Of a stretch of DNA of 64,000 nucleotides, positions 40,893 to 48,638 are shown in pieces. The position numbers and the translations under genes were made by a program. Source of the stretch: Thermoactinomyces intermedius (lineage in GTDB: Bacteria > Bacillota > Bacilli > Thermoactinomycetales > Thermoactinomycetaceae). The notes under the pieces were generated by a model. The model ran no database searches. It saw only the letters and a list, made by a program, of their open reading frames with translations, and was not told the DNA's origin. Positions within the stretch are counted from its first letter, which is position 1; each line of letters starts with the position of its first letter. Location: assembly GCF_016055025.1 (NCBI RefSeq), contig NZ_JAECVW010000006.1; one strand, 5' to 3'.

Positions 40893-42098
40893 ATGTCAGA
40901 CTGGCAACATCTGGATCAAACGTATCTTTTTCCAACCGTCCGGCGGCTGCCGGTCACCATTGCCGCGGCCGAAAACAATTGGTTGATCGACACGGAAGGA
41001 AAGCGCTATTTGGATCTGTTCACAGGCCTTGCCGTCAATATTTTGGGGCACTCCCATCCCCATTTGATGAAAGCGTTGGATGAACAGGGACACCGCTTTT
41101 TACACATCTCCAATCTTTTTCTCAATCCGCCGGCCATCCGCCTTGCTCAGCGGCTGGTCCAAAACACCGTCGGCACCGGCCGGGTTTATTTTGGCAATTC
41201 CGGAGCCGAAGCCACCGAAGCAGCCATCAAGCTGGTCCATAAATGGTCGGTGAAACATGCACCGGACAAAAAAGGGATCGTCGTGATGAAAAACAGTTTC
41301 CACGGCCGTACGTTGGGCGCTTTAAAATTAACCCGCCAACCCGGGGTGTATCAGGATTATCCGCTGATTGACTATCCGGTTTATGAAGTGGAAGCCAACC
41401 AACCGGAAGAATTGGTCCGGGTTTGTGAAGAAGCCAGGCCCGCCGCCATTCTGGTGGAACCGATTTTGGGATCCGGGGGCATCATCCCGCTGACGGAAGA
41501 ATATCTGCAAACCATTCAACAGATCTGCCAATCCAAAGAAATGCTTTTCTTGGTTGACGAGATCCAAACCGGGCTCGGGCGCACGGGCACCCTTTTCGCC
41601 TATCAGGCTTATTCACTGAAACCGGATTTGATTTTGTTTGGAAAAGGGATCGGAGGCGGCTTGCCGCTGAGCGGAATCATCGCCGGCGAGAAACTGCAAA
41701 ATGAATTCCGACCCGGGGATCACGGAACGACCTTTGCCCCTTCCCCGTTGAGCGCCGCCCTCGGAAATGCGGTGTTGGATGTCTTATTGGAACAAGGCAT
41801 GTTGGAACAAGGAAAGAAAACAGCCGGTTTGCTGTGGTCCCGTTTACATGAACTCAAAGAAACCTTTCCAACCCTGATTAAAAACATCCGGGGACGCGGC
41901 ATGATGATCGGAATCCGGACCAATCTTTCCCCGGAGGCGCTCCAATCTTTGCAAAAAAATCTGATGGAAGACGGAATTTTGGTCAATATCACCGCCGGGA
42001 CCGTGATGCGGCTGCTTCCTCCCCTGACACTGACGGAAGAAGAAATTGACACCCTCATGAACGCGTTGAACAAACACCTGCAAGCAAGAAAGCAATGA
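40893..42098 (+). CDS. Class III aminotransferase (ArgD-like), probable N-acetyl-LL-DAP aminotransferase
   Basis: 401 aa PLP enzyme. Family text: RYLDLFTGLAVNILGHSHP, NSGAEATEAAIKLVHKW, KNSFHGRTLGALKLT, VEPILGSGGIIPL, LVDEIQTGLGRTGTLFAYQ and the lysine motif LILFGKGIGGGLPLSGII. It resembles acetylornithine aminotransferase, but it lies between dapH and dapL, so here it probably transaminates N-acetyl-2-amino-6-oxopimelate. ArgD of E. coli is known to do the equivalent succinylated step. In B. subtilis a class I enzyme (PatA) is used for this reaction, so the choice of class III is notable. Confidence 0.85.
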   Translation: MSDWQHLDQTYLFPTVRRLPVTIAAAENNWLIDTEGKRYLDLFTGLAVNILGHSHPHLMKALDEQGHRFLHISNLFLNPPAIRLAQRLVQNTVGTGRVYFGNSGAEATEAAIKLVHKWSVKHAPDKKGIVVMKNSFHGRTLGALKLTRQPGVYQDYPLIDYPVYEVEANQPEELVRVCEEARPAAILVEPILGSGGIIPLTEEYLQTIQQICQSKEMLFLVDEIQTGLGRTGTLFAYQAYSLKPDLILFGKGIGGGLPLSGIIAGEKLQNEFRPGDHGTTFAPSPLSAALGNAVLDVLLEQGMLEQGKKTAGLLWSRLHELKETFPTLIKNIRGRGMMIGIRTNLSPEALQSLQKNLMEDGILVNITAGTVMRLLPPLTLTEEEIDTLMNALNKHLQARKQ

Positions 42099-42112
42099 GA
42101 GGAGGGTTCAGA

Positions 42113-43258
42113 TTGGATGTCAAGCAAGCTTCGCCTTTTATCGAATTGCGGCATCAGTTGCATCAAATTCCGGAACCCGGCTTTCAGGAATTCAAAACCC
42201 AACAGCATCTGTTGAATTATCTGGAAACCTTGCCAGAACACCGGCGGATCATTCGCACTTGGAAAACGGGCATTTTGGTGAAAGTTCCCGGGAAAAACCC
42301 GAAAAAATGCATCGGTTACCGGACGGATATGGACGGGCTCCCGATGGAAGAACAAACTTCCTATCCCTTCGGCTCGCTTCACGAAGGTTATATGCACGCA
42401 TGCGGGCACGACATGCACATGGCAATCGCTTTGGGCATTTTAACGCATTTTGTCCATCATGAGACGGATGATGACCTACTGTTCATTTTCCAGCCGGCGG
42501 AAGAAGGGCCCGGAGGCGCTTTGCCGATGTTAAAAAGCCCCGAATTTAATGAATGGAGACCGGATGTCATCTTTGCGCTTCATGTCGCTCCGGAATATCC
42601 GGTCGGAACCATTGCCTTGCGTCCGGGGTTGCTCTTTGCCAATACATCGGAACTTTTCATCGATCTTCACGGGACCGGCGGCCATGCAGCCCGTCCCCAT
42701 CTGGCCAATGACATGGTCATCGCCTGTGCCCAACTGGTCCAACAACTTCAAACCATTGTTTCCCGCAATTTGGATCCTTTGGATGCCGCCATCATCACGA
42801 TCGGAAAAATCGAAGCCGGAACGAAACAAAACATTATTGCGGACCATGCGCGTCTGGAAGGAACCATCCGCACCAAATCCATCGAGTCCATGAATTTGGT
42901 CAAAAGCCGGATCCGGGAATTGGTCCGGGGCATCGAAACCGGCTTTCAATGCCGGGCGGACATCGATTGGGGATGCAACTACTGCCAAGTCTACAATGAT
43001 GAAAAATGGACAAAATCCTTCATGGAGTTTGTCGACAAACATACCCCTTACGAGCTCGTGCAATGCGATGAATCGATGGCCGGAGAAGATTTTGGCTACT
43101 TTTTAAATGAAATCCCCGGCTTTATGTTTTGGCTGGGGGTGGAGACCCCGTACGGATTGCACCATCCCCAAATGGAACCCCGGGATGAAGCGATTCCCGT
43201 CGCCGTTTCAGTCATGACCAAATACCTGGAACACCTGGGCAACCGCCCGCAAACATGA
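42113..43258 (+). CDS. dapL: N-acetyldiaminopimelate deacetylase
   Basis: 381 aa M20-family amidohydrolase from TTG 42113, behind GAGGAGGG; a start at 42095 would overlap the upstream stop. Metal-binding motifs: YMHACGHDMHMAIALG, FIFQPAEEGPGGALPM, FALHVAPEYPVG, and the C-terminal LHHPQMEP. It removes the acetyl group to give LL-diaminopimelate. The dapH-aminotransferase-dapL run makes this role much more likely than generic aminoacylase. Confidence 0.9.
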   Translation: MDVKQASPFIELRHQLHQIPEPGFQEFKTQQHLLNYLETLPEHRRIIRTWKTGILVKVPGKNPKKCIGYRTDMDGLPMEEQTSYPFGSLHEGYMHACGHDMHMAIALGILTHFVHHETDDDLLFIFQPAEEGPGGALPMLKSPEFNEWRPDVIFALHVAPEYPVGTIALRPGLLFANTSELFIDLHGTGGHAARPHLANDMVIACAQLVQQLQTIVSRNLDPLDAAIITIGKIEAGTKQNIIADHARLEGTIRTKSIESMNLVKSRIRELVRGIETGFQCRADIDWGCNYCQVYNDEKWTKSFMEFVDKHTPYELVQCDESMAGEDFGYFLNEIPGFMFWLGVETPYGLHHPQMEPRDEAIPVAVSVMTKYLEHLGNRPQT

Positions 43259-43260
43259 TG

Positions 43261-43290
43261 ACATCCTCTGATGAGGATGTTTTTTTTTAG
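43261..43290 (+). terminator. Terminator after dapL
   Basis: Stem ACATCCTC / GAGGATGT with a 4-nt loop followed by nine T residues. Confidence 0.85.
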
Positions 43291-43375
43291 CCCAAAATCG
43301 AAAAGAAAGGTTTACCTTTTGATCATCTCAGGGTACTATATAATAGAACAATGTTATGTTATGGAGGTTGCATCG

Positions 43376-43681
43376 TTGAATAAGCTGATTAAAATCCTGA
43401 TTCATGCAAGCACTTGGTTTGCACCGGTTCTTCTCCCGCTGATTACTTGGTTAATCGTAAAGGACCGGGACGTCAAACGATTGTCTTTACAAGCTCTTGT
43501 CTTTCATGCCATTTTCTTGCCGTTGTTTTTCATCTCCAAAGTTCTTTCCTTTCTAATCATCGGAGTTCCTTTTGCCATTATTTTCGGCATCATGTTGATC
43601 TATTTCCCGGTCAAGGGAATTGCTTATGCCTGGTGGGAAAAACCATATGAATACCCTGTTGCCAAATGGTTTATCCATTAA
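43376..43681 (+). CDS. DUF4870-like small membrane protein, copy 1
   Basis: 101 aa from TTG 43376, 7 nt after GGAGG; upstream ATG codons lie in the ribosome binding site region. TATAAT lies at 43339-43344. The protein is LIHASTWFAPVLLPLITWLIVKDRDVKRLSLQALVFHAIF, then two more hydrophobic segments and YFPVKGIAYAWWEKPYEYPVAKWFIH. It matches the DUF4870/Tic20-like pattern of three membrane segments. A paralogue lies at 46346 with the same leader. Function unknown. Confidence 0.78.
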   Translation: MNKLIKILIHASTWFAPVLLPLITWLIVKDRDVKRLSLQALVFHAIFLPLFFISKVLSFLIIGVPFAIIFGIMLIYFPVKGIAYAWWEKPYEYPVAKWFIH

Positions 43682-43716
43682 AATAGCGAATTTTTTCCGG
43701 CCCGTCCGGTTTCTTG

Positions 43717-43750
43717 AAAGCACATCATGCCGGACGGTGGTGTGCTTTTT
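43717..43750 (+). terminator. Terminator after DUF4870 copy 1
   Basis: AAAGCACA / TGTGCTTT arms followed by TTTTTGG. An overlapping stem CCGTCCGG / CCGGACGG at 43702-43737 cannot form at the same time. Confidence 0.6.
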
Positions 43751-43773
43751 GGCATCAGGCTGCAAACGAACAA

Positions 43774-43811
43774 AGGCTGCCCGCTCATCTCCGTCCAGGC
43801 AGCCTCTTTTT
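43774..43811 (+). terminator. Second hairpin terminator
   Basis: AGGCTGCC / GGCAGCCT arms separated by 16 nt and followed by CTTTTTATC. Confidence 0.6.
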
Positions 43812-43904
43812 ATCGCTCCTCAATCATTAATCGATCGTTGCCGCGTTTGTGAAATAACGCCGGATCAGGGCGTTCCACCTAAACATCGCGATCTTTTCCG
43901 GTAA

Positions 43905-44243
43905 TCAGAAACAATCAGCAGGAATGTGGTTGATTCCGACCGTGTGCTCCACTTTCATGACAAAAGCGATTCCTTTTCCGGGTTTGTCCAATTGGCCGCT
44001 TTTCATGATCGCATCCAGGACCCGTTCAGTTTTTTTGCGGTCAATCAGCGTCAGAATCACTTCTTTTTCCGGTTCGATGACAATATTGAACAACTTGGCT
44101 TTTTCGCGGATTCCAGTACCGCGTCCCTGCAGGATGGTGCCCCCTTCGGCGCCTGCCTTTTTGGAAGCTTCCACGACCTCTTGTGCAAACCCTTTGTTCA
44201 CGATGGTCACAATCAAATCATATTCAATGTCCGGTTGAGTCAT
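43905..44243 (-). CDS. PII-like signalling protein, copy 1
   Basis: 112 aa from ATG 44243, behind AGGAGGACG. It reads DLIVTIVNKGFAQEVVEASKKAGAEGGTILQGRGTGIREKAKLFNIVIEPEKEVILTLI, the beta-alpha-beta pattern of PII (GlnB-like) trimers, with the T-loop-like GTGIREK region. The classical uridylylated tyrosine is not obvious. It overlaps the next upstream PII-like gene by 20 bp, and both belong to the DUF1538 operon, so they probably regulate that membrane pair. Confidence 0.8.
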   Translation of the reverse strand: MTQPDIEYDLIVTIVNKGFAQEVVEASKKAGAEGGTILQGRGTGIREKAKLFNIVIEPEKEVILTLIDRKKTERVLDAIMKSGQLDKPGKGIAFVMKVEHTVGINHIPADCF

Positions 44244-44595
44244 TGTTTTCGTCCTCCTTACGGGATCCGGGTTCAAACAAATGGGAAATCCCGGCGATTT
44301 TTTTCGTATCCATGACAAAACCGATCCCGTTTCCCGGCCGGTCGAGCCCCCCCGCTTCTTTCACCGCTTTCAAAATCGGTTGCAGCTTCTCTTCGGGAAC
44401 CAAGGTCAAAATCACTTCTTTCTCCGGTTCAATGTGAATGCCCAGAAACGACACGCACTCACGGATTCCGCTGCCCCTGGCGAACATCACCGTTCCTCCT
44501 TCGGCCCCGGCTTGTTTGGAGGCTCTCACCACCCTTTTCGCCAGCCCTTTTTTCACCACCGTGACAATTAATTTGTGATCAGGTACTTTGCTCAT
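44224..44595 (-). CDS. PII-like signalling protein, copy 2
   Basis: 123 aa. KLIVTVVKKGLAKRVVRASKQAGAEGGTVMFARGSGIRECVSFLGIHIEPEKEVILTLVPEEKLQPILKAV aligns with copy 1 along its whole length. It ends in a charged tail (GSRKEDENNDSTGH) absent from copy 1. It overlaps the DUF1538 gene upstream by 17 bp. Two unequal copies suggest a heterotrimer or two sensing roles, which is inference. Confidence 0.8.
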   Translation of the reverse strand: MSKVPDHKLIVTVVKKGLAKRVVRASKQAGAEGGTVMFARGSGIRECVSFLGIHIEPEKEVILTLVPEEKLQPILKAVKEAGGLDRPGNGIGFVMDTKKIAGISHLFEPGSRKEDENNDSTGH

Positions 44596-45313
44596 TTTCT
44601 TTCTCCTTCCTTCTGTATAAAATCCCCAGAACCAATACAGAAAGGATCGGAGCCAGTGCCACCAGCGAAACCATGCCGAACCCTTCCATCAAAGGGTTCC
44701 GCCCCTCAATGACGGTGGCCACGCCAACAACCATGGACAAAATGAAAGTCACGGTCATGGGACCGGTGGCAACCCCTCCCGAATCAAACGCAATCGCTGT
44801 GAAACTGTCTTTTGAGAAGCGGGCCAACAAAAACACCAACAAGTATCCCGGAATAATAAAGTACCACAAAGGAATTCCAGCAAGGACCCGTAACATGGAC
44901 AAAGCCACCGATACGGCAACCCCGATGGATACAGTATATAACATGACCTTTTCCGGAATGGATCCGGTCGACACTTTGTCCACCTGCTGGTTCAAAATTC
45001 TTACGGCCGGCTCTGCAAAAGTGGCGGCAAATCCGAGAAACAGCCCGATGGGAACAAGAATCCAGTTATACGAAAGATCCCCGAGAATCAAGCCCATCTG
45101 TTCACCGACGGGCATAAAGCCGATATGCACCCCTTGTAAAAAGAAGACCAATCCCAAGAAAGTAATGATAAATCCAACGGCAATATTCCCCACTTTGCGC
45201 CAAGGAAGTTTTAAATAAAAGAACTGAAAGAGCAAGAAGATCACAAACAAAGGAGACAATGCAAGGGCCACTTCAACCATGGCATCTGTCAGTCCGTGCA
45301 ATGGATTGATCAT
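44579..45313 (-). CDS. DUF1538 membrane protein, copy 1
   Basis: 244 aa, seven or so hydrophobic segments. Family text: VEVALALSPLFVIFLLFQFFYLKLPWRKVGNIAVGFIITFLGLVFFLQGVHIGFMPVGEQMG, FAATFAEPAVRILNQQVD, and IAFDSGGVATGPMTVTFILSM. The DSGGV-TGP motif is shared with copy 2. Its ATG overlaps the stop of copy 2 by 4 bp. DUF1538 proteins are of unknown transport function; next to PII-like genes they suggest a nitrogen-linked transporter. Confidence 0.85.
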   Translation of the reverse strand: MINPLHGLTDAMVEVALALSPLFVIFLLFQFFYLKLPWRKVGNIAVGFIITFLGLVFFLQGVHIGFMPVGEQMGLILGDLSYNWILVPIGLFLGFAATFAEPAVRILNQQVDKVSTGSIPEKVMLYTVSIGVAVSVALSMLRVLAGIPLWYFIIPGYLLVFLLARFSKDSFTAIAFDSGGVATGPMTVTFILSMVVGVATVIEGRNPLMEGFGMVSLVALAPILSVLVLGILYRRKEKENEQST

Positions 45314-46002
45314 GCATACACCACCCCTAACAACAATACGGAAAGCACCGGGCCGACCGAAGCCAATGCAACCAACCCGAAACCATCCGTGGAGGCACTT
45401 TTACCGCCCAGGACGGAAGCCACGCCCACACCCAATGCCATGATAAAGGGAACCGTCATCGGACCGGTGGTGACACCGCCGGAGTCCAGTGCGACCGGAA
45501 CAAATTCGGTGGGAGCAAATAATGAAAGCACAAAAATAATGGCGTAACCTCCCATCAACAGATACAGAATCGGGATGTTGAAGATCATGCGAAGCATGGC
45601 AATTCCCACCGTCATACCCACACCCAATGCCACGGTGGAAATCAAAATGCCTTTGGGAATCGTTCCGCCGGTCACCATATCCACTTGAGAAGCAAGGACA
45701 ATCACATCCGGCTCAGCCACCGTGGCGGCAAACCCCAAAACCACACTGATGAAAACTACCACACTCAGTTTCCCGGACTTTGACATGGAAGAGCCGATCA
45801 TTTCACCGATGGGAAGCAACCCGATGTCCACCCCGACAAAAAACAAGAACAATCCCAATCCCACCATGACCACGCCGGTTAAAAACTGCAAAAACACTTC
45901 AACAGGCAAACCAATGACCGTGAATTGCAACAAAAAAATCACTGCCGTCATGGGAAGAATTGATAAAAGGACTTCTTTTCCGATCTGTTTGAGTTGATCC
46001 AA
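45310..46002 (-). CDS. DUF1538 membrane protein, copy 2
   Basis: 230 aa from TTG 46002, 8 nt after GAGAGGGG; ATG 46044 has a poor site. The same plan as copy 1: VGLGLFLFFVGVDIGLLPIGEMIG, GFAATVAEPDVIVLASQVD, VALDSGGVTTGPMTVPFIMALGVG. It is the first gene of the operon DUF1538-DUF1538-PII-PII. Duplicated subunits usually mean a heterodimer, here probably with the two PII-like proteins as cytoplasmic controllers. Confidence 0.83.
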   Translation of the reverse strand: MDQLKQIGKEVLLSILPMTAVIFLLQFTVIGLPVEVFLQFLTGVVMVGLGLFLFFVGVDIGLLPIGEMIGSSMSKSGKLSVVVFISVVLGFAATVAEPDVIVLASQVDMVTGGTIPKGILISTVALGVGMTVGIAMLRMIFNIPILYLLMGGYAIIFVLSLFAPTEFVPVALDSGGVTTGPMTVPFIMALGVGVASVLGGKSASTDGFGLVALASVGPVLSVLLLGVVYA

Positions 46003-46345
46003 TTCGGATTCCCCTCTCTGTTCATGTTTTGTTGTATGTTGCATTTGGCTTTTTCACAGCAGTCGATTTCGGCCCGGATCTTTTCATCCTTTGAAATTCC
46101 AAGGCATTTGAGGTCTTCAGAAAGGGTGGAGTGATATTGAAATACTTTTGGAGAGAAGGGCAAACCTCGTTCATAAGAGCCAAACGTTTTCCGCAAAGAA
46201 TTCGTGCCGCTTTTCCCGCTCAGGATGATGCGGTAAGCATGTGTACCGGGTTTTTGGGTTTTGGGGGATAAAGAAACAGGTTTTAAATGCCTTGAGGCCG
46301 GGAATCTTTATAATGAAACATTGTTATGTTGTGGAGGTTTTGTTT
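46003..46345. other. Divergent intergenic region between the DUF1538 operon and DUF4870 copy 2
   Basis: 343 bp. It holds the GAGAGGGG leader of the minus-strand operon and, on the plus strand, a TATAAT at 46309-46314 and the conserved leader of DUF4870 copy 2 (TTGTTATGTTGTGGAGG). No other gene seen. Confidence 0.6.
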
Positions 46346-46654
46346 TTGGATAAGAAAGGCATCAAAATTTTGGTTCATGCAAGCACTTGGTTTGCTCCCG
46401 TGCTTCTCCCGCTCATTGTCTATCTCATCTTTAAAGATCGGGATTTGAAACGTCTGTCACTGCAGGCCATTGTGTTTCATGCCGTGTTCTGGCTGCTGAT
46501 TTCCGTCTCTTTTGTGTTTTCGTTTGTTTTGATCGGTATTCCATTTCTTGTTATGTTTTCCATCATGGGTCTTTATTATCCGGTCAAGGGAATGGTTTAC
46601 GCATGGAAAGAGAAGTACTTTGAGTACCCGGTGGCCAAATGGTTCATTCACTAA
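46346..46654 (+). CDS. DUF4870-like small membrane protein, copy 2
   Basis: 102 aa from TTG 46346, 7 nt after GGAGG. KILVHASTWFAPVLLPLIVYLIFKDRDLKRLSLQAIVFHAVF and PVKGMVYAWKEKYFEYPVAKWFIH are almost the same as copy 1. Promoter-to-start DNA is also nearly identical (TATAAT, then TTATGTT-TGGAGGTT). The pair brackets the PII/DUF1538 operon. Confidence 0.78.
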   Translation: MDKKGIKILVHASTWFAPVLLPLIVYLIFKDRDLKRLSLQAIVFHAVFWLLISVSFVFSFVLIGIPFLVMFSIMGLYYPVKGMVYAWKEKYFEYPVAKWFIH

Positions 46655-46656
46655 AC

Positions 46657-46692
46657 AAAAAAATCCCCCTTTTTCCAAAGGGGGATTTTTTT
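46657..46692 (+). terminator. Terminator after DUF4870 copy 2
   Basis: Stem AAATCCCCCTTT / AAAGGGGGATTT followed by TTTTT. Confidence 0.85.
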
Positions 46693-46710
46693 ATAAAAGC
46701 CATTTTCCAT

Positions 46711-46744
46711 AAAAAAACCTGCCACCTAAAGTTGTGGCAGGTTT
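46711..46744 (-). terminator. Terminator of the suf operon
   Basis: On the minus strand AAACCTGCCAC / GTGGCAGGTTT stem followed by TTTTTATGG. Confidence 0.82.
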
Positions 46745-46753
46745 GATCCGGGA

Positions 46754-48184
46754 TCAACCAATGGAGCCTTCCATCTCGTAACGGATTAACCGGTTCATTT
46801 CCACCGCATATTCCATGGGCAATTCTTTGGTGAAAGGTTCAATGAAGCCCATGATGATCATTTGTGTGGCTTCGTCTTCGGTCAACCCGCGGCTCATCAG
46901 GTAGAACAATTGCTCTTCACTCACTTTGGATACGGTTGCCTCGTGTTCCAACACCACATCATCATTTTTGATTTCATTGTAAGGAATCGTATCCGAAGTC
47001 GACTCGTTATCCAAAATCAAGGTATCGCATTTCACATTGGCTTTGGATCCCGTTGCATTTTTTCCAAAGCTGGACAAACCGCGGTAGGTGACTTTTCCAC
47101 CTTGTTTGCTGATGGATTTGGAAACAATCGTGGAAGTACAGTTTGGTGCCAGTGCCACGACTTTTGCCCCGGCATCCTGATGTTGCCCTTTTCCTGCCAC
47201 GGCAATGGACAACACATCCGCTTTGGCCCCTTCGCCTTTCATGATGACAGCCGGATATTTCATCGTCAGCTTGCTTCCGATGTTGCCGTCCACCCATTCC
47301 ATGTGTGCCCCTTTATAAGCAACTGCCCGTTTGGTTACCAGGTTGTAAACATTGGGAGACCAGTTTTGGATGGTCGTGTAACGGCAGCGGGCATTGTCTT
47401 TCACGATAATTTCCACCACCGCACTGTGCAACGAATCCGTGCTGTAGATCGGAGCCGTGCAACCTTCGACATAATGGACAAAAGCATCTTCGTCGACAAT
47501 GATGAGAGTCCGTTCAAATTGTCCCATGTTTTGCGAATTGATCCGGAAGTATGCCTGAAGCGGAACTTCACAACGCACTCCCTTTGGAACATAAATAAAG
47601 CTTCCGCCGCTCCACACGGCACTGTTCAATGCGGCAAATTTGTTGTCCGAAGGCGGAACCACCGTTCCGAAATACTCTTTTAACAGCTCCGGATACTCAC
47701 GAACGGCTGTGTCGGTGTCACAAAAGATCACGCCTTGCTCTTCGAGCTCTTTTTGCATGTTGTGATAAACCACTTCCGATTCATACTGTGCAGAAACCCC
47801 GGCCAGGAATTTCTGTTCAGCTTCCGGAATTCCCAGTTTATCAAACGTTTGTTTAATTTCATCCGGTACTTCGTCCCAAGATCTTCCTTGGCGTTCAGAC
47901 GGTTTTACATAATAAGTGATATCATCAAAGTCGAGATCGTCCAGTTTTCCGGGCAAAAGGGAAAACCATTGGCTGTTTTCGGCATTGGGCAACGGCATTT
48001 TGTAAAACTGCTCCAATGCTTTCAAGCGAAACTTGAGCATCCAGTCCGGTTCACCTTTCATGCGGGAAATCTCTTCCACCACTTCCCGGCTCAGCCCTTT
48101 TTTCGAACGGAAAACCGAGACATCCTTATCGTGAAAACCGTACTTGTAATCCGACAGATCCGGCAATTGGTTGTTTGTCGTCAC
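46754..48184 (-). CDS. sufB: Fe-S cluster assembly protein SufB
   Basis: 476 aa from GTG 48184, 8 nt after AAGGAGG. SufB scaffold text: DYKYGFHDKDVSVFRSKKGLSREVVEEISRMKGEPDWML, NKFAALNSAVWSGGSFIYVPKGV, EGCTAPIYSTDSLHSAVVEIIVKDNARCRYTTIQNW and GMKNATGSKANVKCDTLILD-like end. It forms the SufBC2D complex that builds Fe-S clusters in the cytoplasm. Last gene of sufCDSUB. Confidence 0.96.
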   Translation of the reverse strand: MTTNNQLPDLSDYKYGFHDKDVSVFRSKKGLSREVVEEISRMKGEPDWMLKFRLKALEQFYKMPLPNAENSQWFSLLPGKLDDLDFDDITYYVKPSERQGRSWDEVPDEIKQTFDKLGIPEAEQKFLAGVSAQYESEVVYHNMQKELEEQGVIFCDTDTAVREYPELLKEYFGTVVPPSDNKFAALNSAVWSGGSFIYVPKGVRCEVPLQAYFRINSQNMGQFERTLIIVDEDAFVHYVEGCTAPIYSTDSLHSAVVEIIVKDNARCRYTTIQNWSPNVYNLVTKRAVAYKGAHMEWVDGNIGSKLTMKYPAVIMKGEGAKADVLSIAVAGKGQHQDAGAKVVALAPNCTSTIVSKSISKQGGKVTYRGLSSFGKNATGSKANVKCDTLILDNESTSDTIPYNEIKNDDVVLEHEATVSKVSEEQLFYLMSRGLTEDEATQMIIMGFIEPFTKELPMEYAVEMNRLIRYEMEGSIG

Positions 48185-48197
48185 GGTTTTCTCCTCC

Positions 48198-48638
48198 TTA
48201 TGATTTAGATTCGCGATATTCATTCATCCCTTTTTCAAGTGCTTTCCACGCTAAGGTCGCACATTTGATGCGTGCCGGAAATTTTGCAACGCCGGTCAGC
48301 GCTTCAATGTCTTCCAGCGGAAATTTATCCAGATCGACTTCTTCTCCTTGCATCATCCGGGAAAACAGATCAACCAGTTCCAGCGATTCTTCCACGGTCA
48401 ATCCTTTGACCGCTTCGGTCATCATGGAAGCGGAGGCCAAGCTGATGGAACAACCTTCCCCCAAAAACTTCGCGTCTTGGACCCGGCCGTCTTCAATCCG
48501 CATCTGCAAAGAGATTTTGTCACCACAAGTCGGGTTGTTCAGATCGATGGTTATTGCTCCGTCTTCAATTCTGCCCCGATTCTTCGGTTTTTGATAGTGT
48601 TCCAAAATCACGCGACGATACAGATCATCCAAAGACAT
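48198..48638 (-). CDS. sufU: Zinc-dependent sulfurtransferase SufU
   Basis: 146 aa from ATG 48638, about 10 nt after AAGGAG. IscU/SufU fold with the three expected cysteines: NPTCGDKI, EGCSISLASASM and IKCATLAW, and the aspartate that helps bind zinc. It accepts sulfur from SufS and hands it to SufB in Firmicutes. It lies between sufS and sufB. Confidence 0.94.
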   Translation of the reverse strand: MSLDDLYRRVILEHYQKPKNRGRIEDGAITIDLNNPTCGDKISLQMRIEDGRVQDAKFLGEGCSISLASASMMTEAVKGLTVEESLELVDLFSRMMQGEEVDLDKFPLEDIEALTGVAKFPARIKCATLAWKALEKGMNEYRESKS

